Positions 15,546 through 24,167 are shown, counted from the first letter of the stretch. The stretch is DNA of 24,214 bases from an uncultured Clostridia bacterium (GCA_937922005.1 CAKZWV010000001.1:1-24214), one strand, 5' to 3'. A program made the numbers and translations. The notes: a model not told the origin generated them from the sequence alone.

Positions 15546-18137
15546 CTACCTCCTGCGTTTGTTTTTTATGGTTTCAAGATCTCCCATCAGCCTTTGCCAG
15601 CTTGGGCAAGCCCGTACTGATTTCCGCTCTTGCTGGAACTTATAGGAAATCCAAAAATTCGTACAAGGTCCAAAAGCCCTATCTTGCCCATTGGGAAGGG
15701 TAAGTAGAACACCCAGTCCCAGTTCTTCCCAGATATCAAAGCACCGTCTCAAGACAAACAAAGAAGGCGAAAATCCCCGATCCTTCAGGACTCTTTGCAT
15801 AAGCTGGCAGGTATGGTCAAAAGAAAAGGCTCTTGGTTGGGAAGAAATATCCGGAGATGCCTTTTTCAACGAATCTTTTCCCAAATCCTCCCTACTTCGA
15901 GGTCCTTCTGATAGCAATTGCAGGGCTTGGAAGGCAGCTGTAAATCCCGGCCAATCCAAATGAAAATAGGAGGGGGATAAAGCATAGCGGTCACATAAAA
16001 CTTTTATACCATCTCCTTTCTTCCAATCGCTATCCATTTTACTTAAATTTTGATCTGCTGTACCTTCGATGGCATTTGAGCCCAGCCATCTGATCCCAGT
16101 TAGATGGATGTCAAAATGACTAATAGGAACTGGAGTTACCTGTTTTTTACGACCATATGCCGTATAACATGGTGTTAAACTTGCCAACACATTCACATAA
16201 TCTCCGGGGAAAAAAGAATCTGCTAGGTCAGGTTGAAAAAAGGCAAGTGCTTCCAACTCATCGTCATAAGGAGCTGCCCCGACTTCAGGAACTTTCGCCA
16301 GGCGAAACTTCACATGCTCTCTTTTCTTCCCCATAGTCTTTATGCCCTGAATCAGGAAAGGCCCCAAGAGAAAGCTGGGTTCCTGGAAACCTGTTCCAAA
16401 GGGACGCATGGCATCCAGATCTTCCATCAATTCCAAGGTTAGAAGCTGGTGAGGAACTTGACAAAGATAGGTCTTGGTTAAAACTTGCAAAGCCAAATCG
16501 TTTATGGCTAAATTGCCATTTTCTTGCTTAGACAATTGGAATGATAGACTGGAGCTAAGTTGACTTGCTTGTATGGTCTTATCAGCTGCATCAATAGATC
16601 CAATGGACAATAAGCTTTGACCTTTCCCGCCTTGTAAACTAGGCAGCTTAGCACAGCGGTCCATAAAGACTTTGAAAAAAATCTCGATCTTATCTTCTGG
16701 AATGGAAATTCCTGCTGCTTGCGCATGCCCTCCAAAACTAGTGGCATAGGTCTGCGCAAGCGGCTGTAGGGCCTCATAAATGGAAAATTGAGGGTGCTGA
16801 TCTCCACTGCGAGCAGATCCCTTATAGGTTCCTTGACTATAACCAAAAATAAGGGCTGGTAGATGATAGTGATCTGCCAGCTTGGAAGCTACAATTCCAG
16901 CCACCCCAGCATGCCAATCCTTGCTCCAAAGAACCAAGGGTAGGCCCTGGGCGATGATGCCCGGATAGGGACCTTGGGCCAGCTTCTCTTGAGCCTCTGC
17001 AAAAATCTGATTTTGAACTTCCTTCCGCTGGGCATTGAGTTGAAGGAGATTCTCAGCATAAGTCCTGGCCAAAATAGGATCTTTCGCAAAAAGCAAAGAA
17101 CTTGCTACCTCGACTTGCCCCATCCTTCCTGCTGCGTTCAGGCAGGGCAAAATTTGAAAGGCCAGGAATTCCTCATTCACGGGAATAGCTGGCTGCCGAT
17201 AGGATGTCTGAATAGCCTCTTCATAGAGGGCGCACAAGCCTATGGGCAAATCTCGAGGAAGGACCTGTAGACCTCTTTTAACATAATAGCGATTCTCATC
17301 CACTAGTGGCATGGAGTCTGCTAAAGTTCCCAAGGCAACAAGGGGATAAAAATGTTGGGGTTGGTCTAATTGTTCTCCCCACTGCCTGCAGATACTAGGA
17401 CCCAAAGTCTCTAAGATATCTTGGAGCTCCTGTAGGGGCCCTAGGTCTCTCCCCCATTCAATCTGTGCGATAAGAGACTGAGGAAGTTGTTCCTTAGTTC
17501 CATAACTGAGTAAGAGAAGGGTTAAAGCTCGCACTAAGGTATAGGTAACACCTACCCCAGCTAGGTCCTTAAAAGGGTAGGTCTCATCTTCCCGTCTGGG
17601 ATTAATAATCGCATCGCAGGGAGGCAGATTTAACGGTAGTTCATGGTGGTCAGTGACAAGGATCTTCACGCCTGCTTCACGGATAATAGCTAATTCTTCC
17701 GAAGCTGTACTTCCACAATCTACCGTAATTAAAAGATTCGGCTGTCGCTTAGCAATCTCCAGAGCTTTCTCCTGATTAATCCCGTAACCCTCCGTCAAGC
17801 GATCCGGAATCACAACATCCCATATAAGACCAAGGGTTTCGCAGGCATCAGCCATAACCTTGCTAGCCGTCAAGCCATCCACGTCATAATCTCCATAGAT
17901 ACAAACTTGAGCAGAATTGTTTTGGCCCTCTTGGGCAAGAGCGAGGAGGAGGTTCATGGCAGGTAGAAGGTCTCTAAGTGCCCAAGGAGGAGGAAGACCG
18001 TCATCATGGGCTCCTAGGCAGCTCGCCAAAGCATCTAAGGACAGGCTGTTGGCCTGGGCTTGGTAGGTTAAAAGTTCTTCCAAACTAGCTAAGGGTGTTG
18101 AAATCTGTGGGATCCAGGATTCAGGGGAGAGGGACAA
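15546..18137 (-). CDS. recJ: Single-stranded-DNA-specific exonuclease RecJ
   Basis: RecJ degrades single-stranded DNA 5'-3' in recombination and repair. Numbering from an upstream in-frame TTG at 18170: the DHH core shows DYDVDG (94-99), DCGS (151-154), TDHHE (173-177) and GTLAD (281-285); NAAGRMG follows at 345-351; the DHHA1 domain has GVAGIVASKLA (422-432), GSARSG and GGHAQAAG (480-487); the OB domain (~550-670) and a C-terminal extension complete the chain. At about 863 residues it is longer than E. coli RecJ, with the kind of C-terminal extension seen in Firmicutes. I chose the TTG at 18137 because AAGGAGG (18144-18150) lies six bases upstream; the upstream TTG has none. A terminator after rpsU lies ~60 bp upstream, so recJ needs its own promoter or readthrough. 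Rel starts four bases after its stop. Confidence 0.97.
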   Translation of the reverse strand: MSLSPESWIPQISTPLASLEELLTYQAQANSLSLDALASCLGAHDDGLPPPWALRDLLPAMNLLLALAQEGQNNSAQVCIYGDYDVDGLTASKVMADACETLGLIWDVVIPDRLTEGYGINQEKALEIAKRQPNLLITVDCGSTASEELAIIREAGVKILVTDHHELPLNLPPCDAIINPRREDETYPFKDLAGVGVTYTLVRALTLLLLSYGTKEQLPQSLIAQIEWGRDLGPLQELQDILETLGPSICRQWGEQLDQPQHFYPLVALGTLADSMPLVDENRYYVKRGLQVLPRDLPIGLCALYEEAIQTSYRQPAIPVNEEFLAFQILPCLNAAGRMGQVEVASSLLFAKDPILARTYAENLLQLNAQRKEVQNQIFAEAQEKLAQGPYPGIIAQGLPLVLWSKDWHAGVAGIVASKLADHYHLPALIFGYSQGTYKGSARSGDQHPQFSIYEALQPLAQTYATSFGGHAQAAGISIPEDKIEIFFKVFMDRCAKLPSLQGGKGQSLLSIGSIDAADKTIQASQLSSSLSFQLSKQENGNLAINDLALQVLTKTYLCQVPHQLLTLELMEDLDAMRPFGTGFQEPSFLLGPFLIQGIKTMGKKREHVKFRLAKVPEVGAAPYDDELEALAFFQPDLADSFFPGDYVNVLASLTPCYTAYGRKKQVTPVPISHFDIHLTGIRWLGSNAIEGTADQNLSKMDSDWKKGDGIKVLCDRYALSPSYFHLDWPGFTAAFQALQLLSEGPRSREDLGKDSLKKASPDISSQPRAFSFDHTCQLMQRVLKDRGFSPSLFVLRRCFDIWEELGLGVLLTLPNGQDRAFGPCTNFWISYKFQQERKSVRACPSWQRLMGDLETIKNKRRR

Positions 18138-18143
18138 GCGCAG

Positions 18144-18150
18144 CCTCCTT
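18144..18150 (-). promoter_or_regulatory. Ribosome binding site deciding the recJ start
   Basis: AAGGAGG is separated by six bases from the TTG at 18137. It lies inside the longer open frame, which would place it within coding sequence if the TTG at 18170 were used. Confidence 0.85.
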
Positions 18151-18193
18151 TCAATGTTTGATTGGTTCAAAAAACGATAGATATTTTAGATAC

Positions 18194-18220
18194 AAAAAAG
18201 CCTGAAGTAGGACTCCAGGC
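18194..18220 (-). terminator. Rho-independent terminator after rpsU
   Basis: GCCTGGAGT pairs with ACTTCAGGC (18212-18220 with 18200-18208, one mismatch), followed on the minus strand by six T residues (18194-18199). It lies between rpsU and recJ and may be only partly efficient. Confidence 0.85.
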
Positions 18221-18262
18221 AGAATAGCAACTGCTATAATAATTAGGCGTGATAAAGCCACA

Positions 18263-18436
18263 TTAGCGTTTCCGCTTCCGTGCAGCTTCTGACTTTTTCT
18301 TCCGCTTCACGCTTGGTTTTTCATAATACTCGCGTTTTCTCACTTCCGCTAAGATTCCTGCTCTCGCACAGACTCTTTTAAATCTTCGTAAAGCAGCATC
18401 CAAAGTCTCGTTTTCTTTCACACGAACTTCTGCCAA
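18263..18436 (-). CDS. rpsU: 30S ribosomal protein S21
   Basis: A 57-residue basic protein: MAEVRVKENETLDAALRRFK at the start, then RVCARAGILAEVRKREYYEK, and a Lys/Arg-rich tail ending ARKRKR. It matches S21, the small-subunit protein near the mRNA exit and anti-Shine-Dalgarno region. The length is typical. The start is a TTG at 18436 with GGAGGGG six bases upstream. A terminator follows 40 bp after the stop, so it is probably transcribed alone or as the leader gene of the recJ-rel region. It diverges from the HIT gene. Confidence 0.97.
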   Translation of the reverse strand: MAEVRVKENETLDAALRRFKRVCARAGILAEVRKREYYEKPSVKRKKKSEAARKRKR

Positions 18437-18573
18437 ATATATCCCCTCCCCTCACAAACATCGGTTCAATCAAAGACGGTACAAATCCAGGAGCTAGATC
18501 CTGAACGGCCAATCTAGAGTTCGAGCCTCCAAAGTTAACAAGCAGCCTCCTGCTCCAGCTGGTCGATGTGCCT

Positions 18574-18602
18574 ACTGTAGCAAAATCACACAAGAAAAAC
18601 AA
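18574..18602 (-). promoter_or_regulatory. Candidate promoter of rpsU
   Basis: TTGTTT (18597-18602), 17 bp, TACAGT (18574-18579) on the minus strand. It would give a leader of about 130 nt before the S21 start codon; I see no known riboswitch in that leader. Confidence 0.5.
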
Positions 18603-18632
18603 GGGGAAGAACAAGAGGTTTTCTGGGACACA

Positions 18633-18661
18633 TTGTCAACCAAGCTGAAATCACCTATACT
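18633..18661 (+). promoter_or_regulatory. Near-consensus promoter of the HIT gene
   Basis: TTGTCA (18633-18638), 17 bp, TATACT (18656-18661), each one mismatch from the sigma-A consensus. The predicted transcript start (~18668) coincides with the ribosome binding site AAAGGAGG (18668-18675), giving a leader of only about 13 nt. Confidence 0.85.
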
Positions 18662-18680
18662 AGGGCCAAAGGAGGTGCCC

Positions 18681-19040
18681 ATGGCTAACCCATCAACTTG
18701 TATATTTTGTAAAATTGCGGCAAAAGAGATTCCTTCGGAGCTTCTCTTGGAAAACGAGACTCTTGTCGCTTTTAGAGATATTAATCCTGTAGCAGATACC
18801 CACATTCTTATTGTCCCGAAAATACACTATCAAGATATTCGGGAGTTGGCAGAAGATCCCCAAATCTGCGCAAATGTCTTAAATCAAGTGGCCCAAGCTG
18901 CCAAGCAAATTGCTGACCAATTTCACTTAACCGGCTTCCGCCTCGTAAATAATTGTGGAGAAAGCGGTGGTCAGACCATCCCTCACTTACACTTTCACCT
19001 TTTAGCATCAAAAGATGCCCTCAGGCCAGACCAATACTAA
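18681..19040 (+). CDS. HIT-family nucleotide-binding hydrolase (Hint-like)
   Basis: This 119-residue protein has the histidine-triad signature PHLHFHLLA, with H102, H104 and H106; the last supplies the AMP-acceptor histidine typical of Hint phosphoramidases. The N-terminus CIFCKIAAKEIPSE and the strand HILIVPKIH are typical of the Hint/PKCI branch, and NCGESGGQTIPHLHFH fits the family closely. Such enzymes cleave nucleoside phosphoramidates such as AMP-lysine. The ATG at 18681 has AAAGGAGG five bases upstream; an upstream in-frame TTG at 18633 is part of the promoter -35 box and is rejected. It is the only plus-strand gene in the window and stands alone, ended by the bidirectional terminator at 19057-19097. 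Confidence 0.96.
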   Translation: MANPSTCIFCKIAAKEIPSELLLENETLVAFRDINPVADTHILIVPKIHYQDIRELAEDPQICANVLNQVAQAAKQIADQFHLTGFRLVNNCGESGGQTIPHLHFHLLASKDALRPDQY

Positions 19041-19056
19041 AGTTAGCTACGATCAC

Positions 19057-19097
19057 AAAAAGCGCCCCAGGTCCGTAGGACCAGGGGCGTTTATTTT
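19057..19097. terminator. Bidirectional terminator between HIT and the convergent eIF2B-like gene
   Basis: CGCCCCAGGTCC (19063-19074) pairs with GGACCAGGGGCG (19078-19089), with one central mismatch. T-rich sequence follows on the plus strand (TTTATTTT) and five T residues on the minus strand. On the plus side it overlaps the stop codon of the convergent gene. Confidence 0.93.
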
Positions 19098-22000
19098 AAT
19101 CTTCGTCGATATCTTGCGTTTTCTGAAGCATACTCAGCTGCCAAGCTGGAATATCCTCTGCATCTTGATCATATGCGATGCTGGGTCGTGGATTACCTTG
19201 ACCTTCAGTATTAGCAGCAGGTCCTGCCTGCCATGGTTGAACAGGAGGCACACTAGGTGCAGACGCAGAATTTGCTGGCCCACTGTGTTTTGTTTCCTCC
19301 TGACGGTCTCGCCCACCAGAGAAGATAGATCCAAAAATGCCACGACGACTTGAATTCTGTCCCCCAGTAGGAATAAAGGAACGAAGTCCCTTGTCCTCTT
19401 GTTGAGGAGGATTGGAAGGGGTTGAAGATGGCCAAGCCTGGGAGAATGCGCTGGGAGCTGGGGTAGACGAAGCAGTAGAGGTGGCGTGTTGGAAGGTCTG
19501 TTGGAGACGCTCCATGGTCTGAGCCCCAAGGTTTTGCGCACCTAGACCAATATCAACCACTACATTTGACGATGTCGGTGGGGTTGGCGTGCGTAAGGGC
19601 TTATTCAACTCCTCCGTGTCGATATTGAGCACCCTATCTTCCTCTTCCTTTGCTTTCATGATAATCCGCTTCGGCGTTTTAGCAATGGCTTCGTTGGCCA
19701 TCATCTCTAACTGTTCCCTAGCTTTTGCAAAATCATCCTGACTGGGTACGTATGCATGATTATCAAGCTGGCTGACATTGACTTTTACATGAGCTTTCTT
19801 CACTCCAGGAATATCCTGAATGGGTCTGCGAGGTTTTACCTCAGCGTCTGCGCCTTCTTCTTGACCAGATTTTTGTTGCACCATGGCTAGGACAGCTTCA
19901 CGCTCCATAGACTCCACCATACGTACGTCCAAATCTTTCAAAGGTGCCTTGAGCTTTTGAAGCTGTTTGCTGACACTAGGTTGAAGGTCATCATAAGAGT
20001 AAATCTTACGTCCATCGGAGAAAACTAAGGCAGGCTCACCGTCTAACTGACTGGGAGCTACCGTTGACATCGTCGGGTCAGGTGTTCCCTGAAAGGAAGC
20101 AGGCTGGACTGGCGCAGCTTGGGGAGCTGGGCTCGAAGCCTGGAAAAAGCTGTCATTGTCACTCGACGAGGGCTGGAAGAAAGCGTCAGAATCAGAAGAA
20201 GAGCTTGCAGGAGCAGCAGCAAAAGGATCTACCGTTCCCTCTTCTTTTTTATTACTTTCACCTCCCATGGGGCCAAAGAAAGAAGCCTGATCCTCATAAC
20301 TCTTGGCCATCGCTTCCTGATCTAGATCTCCTTCGGTCGAAGAGGTTCCCGACTCTTCCTCACCTACCGGACGGAAAAAGCTATCATTATCGGAATTCTT
20401 TTGAGCGGGCTGGAAGAAAGCATCTGTATCTTGATCTTGCCCACTTACCTGAGTTCCCTCTCCAGCACTAGGATTCAACCTAGAATCAAAAAAATCATCA
20501 TTGCTGGTCGGATTGGGAGTGTTTTCACCGGGAACATTGAAAAAGTTTGCCAAATCGTCATTATTCATATCTTGTTTTGCCTCTCTACTTTCTTCTAGGG
20601 TCTCTTGAACCTGGTCAGGATCTCCTGGCTCAGTCCCCACCTCGGTTTTTAAGGATTCTGCATCCTCTATCGTAATGCTATCATTGTCCGCTGGTCCCGC
20701 ATTGGCTGATACGAGATCCTCGTCTGCTCTTTCTTCTCCTGGCTCCTCGTCAGCTGAACCTCCAGTATCTTCTGGTTGACCTGATTTATCAGCGGCGCTA
20801 AGCTCATCATCAGATGGTCCGGGCTCACCCCCGGCCACTTCCTCTATTTTAGCAGATTTCTCCTCAAAGGAGACAAGATTTTCTCCTGATTCAGAGATTT
20901 TTTCTTCAGAATCTGGCTCAGGGAACGAATCCCCGTCAGATTCTATGGAAGAAACTTGGTCAGCTGATTCGAACTCTGTCAAAGAATTATCATCTTTACT
21001 TGATTCCAAGCCCTCAGTCATCGGCTCAGGAGACTTTTCCCAGTGCGTAGTATCATTAGAGAAGGTCTGAGGGCTGGCCTGGTCATCATGATATGCTGAT
21101 CGAGGATCTCCCACTTTTTCCTGATCTAATGATGCTAACTCTGTGGAATGCTGGTTAGAAGTATAGCCCTCCGCTTCAAGCTCATTGTGCCCATCAACGC
21201 TATCTTCCAATAAATCTTCTGTAACAGTTTTTTCGTCAGTTTTTTCGTCAGTTTCTTCTAATTGATTAAAGGAAGAAGGCTCTTTGGGAGTATTTGTTAA
21301 ATCTGGACTTTCTTCAATTTCAGGAAGTTTATCTAAAGTAGGAGCACTTTTTTCAGGAATACTTTCTTGAACTGAAATACTTTCTTCTGGAATATTTTCT
21401 TGCACTGAAATACTTTCTAAAGGAAGACTGTTTTCTGTTGAAGTACTTTCTTCTACAACATACTCATTCTCAGGAGCAATGCTTTGCTCTTCTTCCAGAG
21501 AGTCTTTTTGTTCTGCCACTTTCCCCAAATGGACAAGGCGATCTGCCCGTTCTTGAGCAATCTGTTCTTGTCGATAGGTCCCGAGGGATTCCAGATCTTC
21601 TAAGTGACCAGTCATAGGGATGTCCTTACCAGCTGATATGCTTGCATCCAAAATACCTTTACCAACAAAAAAAGCAATGAGATCAGTCAAGCTATACGTA
21701 GATTCGGGAAGAATAAAAGCATCACAGAGCTCAGGAGGCATGACATCATGAGCTGGCGCATAGCCTATGACATCCTTTGATGTAATGGCTTCCCCATAGA
21801 TCTCCGTAGCCTCTTTCGCAGGAAATTCCTCTAAGGCAAGGACCGAAGATTTAATCGATCCTTCTTCAACGCGTCCTATGAGATAATGAGGGATCCCCCA
21901 GTACTTAGCTGCCATCGCATACTGAAAGCCTCCGATAGGAGTGACAGCAAAGGTATCCGTATAAAGTAGGTCCGCACAGGTAAAGAGAGTTTGAACTCTT

Positions 22001-22689
22001 TTTCTCTTTATAATATAGGCTACAGCCGTATCAGGAATAACCGTCACCTGGCCTCCCATCTCGTGAATGGCTGTTGCTACCAAACGTGACCCTTGGCAGC
22101 TAGGCCTTTGTTCGGGAATATAGATATTAATATCTTTTTTTTGTTGGAGGATATGGCGGGTTAACATTGCAGGATACAGTGCTTCTGAACTATGAATCAA
22201 AATATTCCCGTAATCTGGAGTTAAGTCAGCCATCCTCTGCCCAATCTTGTCCGCTTCCTCATAGGCGGCATGACAGCGATCAGAGATCATACTCCTAAGC
22301 CTATCTTCCACAGAAAGCCCCCGGTCAATCGAAACAAAGGCTTCTTGGAGAAGGGGCTTTAAAGTTAAGTTCATAGTCATTGTGAGGCCAGATCTCGCTC
22401 CTGCCAACAGGCTTGCTGCCCTTTCTAGTTGAGTCTTCTGTTCTTGGGATCCTAAATCTGCATTCTGGTGAGCGACCATAACAAGAGTCCAAGCGCCAGC
22501 AAGAATGGCAGATAAGCCATCAGTAAATCTGGTCTCCAGTGCTTTTGCCACTTCGTCGGGAGTCTTACACTGTATAAACTCCTGACGAAGAGGATAATAT
22601 AGACGATTTAGGACCCTTAAAACCCCGTCCTCAAAACAGGGAAGATTCGCATATTGTATGGTTGTCGCAAGATCTTGATCTAGTCGCAT
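19096..22689 (-). CDS. eIF2B/MtnA-like domain protein with a long acidic FF-motif tail
   Basis: I do not know this gene's function. Residues ~40-355 look like a divergent eIF2B/MtnA/ribose-1,5-bisphosphate isomerase fold: ARSGLTMTMNL near 98, ILIHSSEALYP near 163, YIPEQRPSCQGSRL near 190, TVIPDTAVAYII near 216, then CADLL and YWGIPHYLIG. The MtnA catalytic Cys position (THC in active enzymes) is Ser here, while the later Asp (CADLL, ~Asp240) remains, so isomerase activity is doubtful. Residues ~395-880 are acidic, Ser/Glu-rich and probably disordered. They include a repeated ESISVQE(N/S)IPE unit and seven FF motifs (~716-849). A less acidic C-terminal part (~885-1055) and a Pro/Ser/Gln-rich end follow. 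There is no signal peptide. The ATG at 22689 has GGAGG five bases upstream; the TTG at 22701 lies within that site. It has its own promoter and terminator. Confidence 0.78.
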   Translation of the reverse strand: MRLDQDLATTIQYANLPCFEDGVLRVLNRLYYPLRQEFIQCKTPDEVAKALETRFTDGLSAILAGAWTLVMVAHQNADLGSQEQKTQLERAASLLAGARSGLTMTMNLTLKPLLQEAFVSIDRGLSVEDRLRSMISDRCHAAYEEADKIGQRMADLTPDYGNILIHSSEALYPAMLTRHILQQKKDINIYIPEQRPSCQGSRLVATAIHEMGGQVTVIPDTAVAYIIKRKRVQTLFTCADLLYTDTFAVTPIGGFQYAMAAKYWGIPHYLIGRVEEGSIKSSVLALEEFPAKEATEIYGEAITSKDVIGYAPAHDVMPPELCDAFILPESTYSLTDLIAFFVGKGILDASISAGKDIPMTGHLEDLESLGTYRQEQIAQERADRLVHLGKVAEQKDSLEEEQSIAPENEYVVEESTSTENSLPLESISVQENIPEESISVQESIPEKSAPTLDKLPEIEESPDLTNTPKEPSSFNQLEETDEKTDEKTVTEDLLEDSVDGHNELEAEGYTSNQHSTELASLDQEKVGDPRSAYHDDQASPQTFSNDTTHWEKSPEPMTEGLESSKDDNSLTEFESADQVSSIESDGDSFPEPDSEEKISESGENLVSFEEKSAKIEEVAGGEPGPSDDELSAADKSGQPEDTGGSADEEPGEERADEDLVSANAGPADNDSITIEDAESLKTEVGTEPGDPDQVQETLEESREAKQDMNNDDLANFFNVPGENTPNPTSNDDFFDSRLNPSAGEGTQVSGQDQDTDAFFQPAQKNSDNDSFFRPVGEEESGTSSTEGDLDQEAMAKSYEDQASFFGPMGGESNKKEEGTVDPFAAAPASSSSDSDAFFQPSSSDNDSFFQASSPAPQAAPVQPASFQGTPDPTMSTVAPSQLDGEPALVFSDGRKIYSYDDLQPSVSKQLQKLKAPLKDLDVRMVESMEREAVLAMVQQKSGQEEGADAEVKPRRPIQDIPGVKKAHVKVNVSQLDNHAYVPSQDDFAKAREQLEMMANEAIAKTPKRIIMKAKEEEDRVLNIDTEELNKPLRTPTPPTSSNVVVDIGLGAQNLGAQTMERLQQTFQHATSTASSTPAPSAFSQAWPSSTPSNPPQQEDKGLRSFIPTGGQNSSRRGIFGSIFSGGRDRQEETKHSGPANSASAPSVPPVQPWQAGPAANTEGQGNPRPSIAYDQDAEDIPAWQLSMLQKTQDIDED
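20139..20546 (-). repeat. Coding region of seven FF short linear motifs
   Basis: Within the acidic tail of the eIF2B-like protein, seven short motifs of the form (D/N)-x-(D/S/A)-FF-x-P recur at irregular spacing: LANFFNVP, NDDFFDSR, DTDAFFQP, DNDSFFRP, DQASFFGP, DSDAFFQP and DNDSFFQA. The intervening sequence is Ser/Gly/Glu-rich. The regular core in otherwise variable sequence suggests a repeated binding motif. Confidence 0.8.
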
Positions 22690-22732
22690 CTCTACCTCCA
22701 AGACGCCAAAATATTAGCGTATAAGTCTTCCT

Positions 22733-22761
22733 AGTTTAACATGCTAGGACTAAAGTCGCAA
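22733..22761 (-). promoter_or_regulatory. Candidate promoter of the eIF2B-like gene
   Basis: TTGCGA (22756-22761), 17 bp, TAAACT (22733-22738) with an extended TG one base before the -10 box, about 45 bp before the ATG. A pilC terminator lies upstream, so an independent promoter is expected here. Confidence 0.55.
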
Positions 22762-22860
22762 AGCTCAGAGATCTAACTCTAAACATATCTGCCCCCTACA
22801 TGAATAAGTAGAAGACTATGATAAAGGATCAAACGTTTTTATGTAGGTCCTAAATAGGGC

Positions 22861-22886
22861 AAAAAAAAACGCAGCCGAAGCTGCGT
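22861..22886 (-). terminator. Rho-independent terminator of pilC
   Basis: ACGCAGC / GCTGCGT stem with a TTCG tetraloop (22869-22886), followed on the minus strand by nine T residues (22861-22869). It lies 20 bp after the pilC stop. Confidence 0.95.
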
Positions 22887-22905
22887 CGAAAAATATATGG
22901 AAAAG

Positions 22906-24135
22906 CTACATTCCCTGTGATTGTTGTACTGCCTTGCCAGCACCAAAGAGTGGTAAAAAGACGGAGGCAACAATTCCCCCAACCATAACACCCATGACAA
23001 TAATAGCAATTGGCTCTATCATACCGACCAGCTGATCAACAGCGGCGGTAAGTTCATCATCATAGAAATCTGCGGTTTTTGCCAACATTTCATCAAGAGA
23101 TCCAGATTCCTCACCAATCCGAATCATTGAAGTCATCATAGTCGGAAAATATTCAATCTTTGCAAACTGAGACCCTAGAGAAGAACCTTTACGGATATTA
23201 TCTGTCAAGCCCTCTACTGCCTCTTGCACTATAACGTTGTTTGTAGTTCCTGCAGAAGAGCGAACCGCTTCGACCAAAGGTACACCTGAAGATGTCAAGG
23301 TCGCAAAGGTCCGTGTAAATCTTGCGGTAATAATCATTTGCATAGGTTTTTTAACACCTGGCATTTTCAACAAAGCGGTATCCAATACTCTCCGGCCATC
23401 TGGTGTACTCGTCAAAAGATAAATTGCAAATGCAATCACAGCTACCACAAGGACATGTATATACCAATATTTAATGTAGGAGTTACTGATATTCATAACA
23501 ATCTGCGTTATCTTCGGAAGGTCCATACCAGCTTCAGAATACATGTCGGCAAAGATAGGAACCACGGCAACCATAACGATGATGACGGCAATAACTGAAA
23601 TGACAATCAAAAGGATGGGGTAAGTCATCGCCTTTTTTACTTGCCGGGTCGTTGCAACTTCTCGCTCATAGTGCTCAGCCATCTGGGCCAACACTTCATC
23701 CATTCGCCCACTCAACTCGCCAGCTTCCATCATCCTAAGCAAGAGGGGTGGAAAGACTTTAGGATACTTCTTCATGGCCTTCGATAGAGACTCACCCTTT
23801 TGGATATCCGCTTTGACCTGCTGAGTTGTAGCTTTAAGAGTCTTATTCGTTGCCTGTTGCTGAAAAAGGTCAAGGGCAGTATTAATAGGAACACCAGCTC
23901 CCATCATAACCCCCATCTGCTTACAAAAAAGCATAACATCCCTCGGTTTCACCTTTTCAGGTAAGATATCCTTGGTTCTTGCTTCCTCAGCTTTAGAAAA
24001 CTCTGTAACACTAATAGGTATGTACTTAAGATTTTTTAATTTAGACCGGACCTCTTCAATTGACTTTCCCGTCATCTCGCTTTCGATGGTCTTGCCAGAA
24101 GCATCAATCGCCCGGTATTTATAGGTTTGTTCCAC
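22906..24135 (-). CDS. pilC: Type IV pilus inner-membrane platform protein PilC
   Basis: PilC (GspF/T2SF family) is the cytoplasmic-membrane platform on which the assembly ATPase drives pilin polymerisation. The 409-residue length is typical. The N-terminus YKYRAIDASGKTIESEMTG (5-23) is the family's opening motif. Two T2SF domains lie at ~65-190 and ~268-393, each with the FCKQMGVMMGAGVPI or FTRTFATLTSSGVPL pattern and a GE(L/E)SG(R/S) motif (139-144, 341-346). Membrane helices are at ~172-196, 222-242 and 370-395. The start is a GTG at 24135 with AAGGAG six bases upstream. Upstream pilus genes such as pilB or pilT would be expected just outside the window. A strong terminator ends the unit. 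The pilin at 11617 is probably its substrate. Confidence 0.96.
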   Translation of the reverse strand: MEQTYKYRAIDASGKTIESEMTGKSIEEVRSKLKNLKYIPISVTEFSKAEEARTKDILPEKVKPRDVMLFCKQMGVMMGAGVPINTALDLFQQQATNKTLKATTQQVKADIQKGESLSKAMKKYPKVFPPLLLRMMEAGELSGRMDEVLAQMAEHYEREVATTRQVKKAMTYPILLIVISVIAVIIVMVAVVPIFADMYSEAGMDLPKITQIVMNISNSYIKYWYIHVLVVAVIAFAIYLLTSTPDGRRVLDTALLKMPGVKKPMQMIITARFTRTFATLTSSGVPLVEAVRSSAGTTNNVIVQEAVEGLTDNIRKGSSLGSQFAKIEYFPTMMTSMIRIGEESGSLDEMLAKTADFYDDELTAAVDQLVGMIEPIAIIVMGVMVGGIVASVFLPLFGAGKAVQQSQGM

Positions 24136-24167
24136 GCAAGTCTCCTTCCTGTTCTGTATTTAATTGG

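Noticed and set aside
18138..18170. Longer recJ from the TTG at 18170
   Set aside because: There is no ribosome binding site before it, and the AAGGAGG that fits the TTG at 18137 would fall within coding sequence.
18480..18545. tRNA-like TTCGA sequence near 18516
   Set aside because: No matching T-stem, acceptor stem or anticodon arm can be formed on either strand.
18378..18614. Minus-strand frame of 78 codons overlapping rpsU
   Set aside because: It runs through the rpsU leader and into rpsU in another frame, starts without a ribosome binding site, and resembles no family.
20064..20471. Plus-strand open frame of 135 codons opposite the FF-motif region
   Set aside because: The long frame is explained by the biased codon content of the low-complexity coding strand; no family features.
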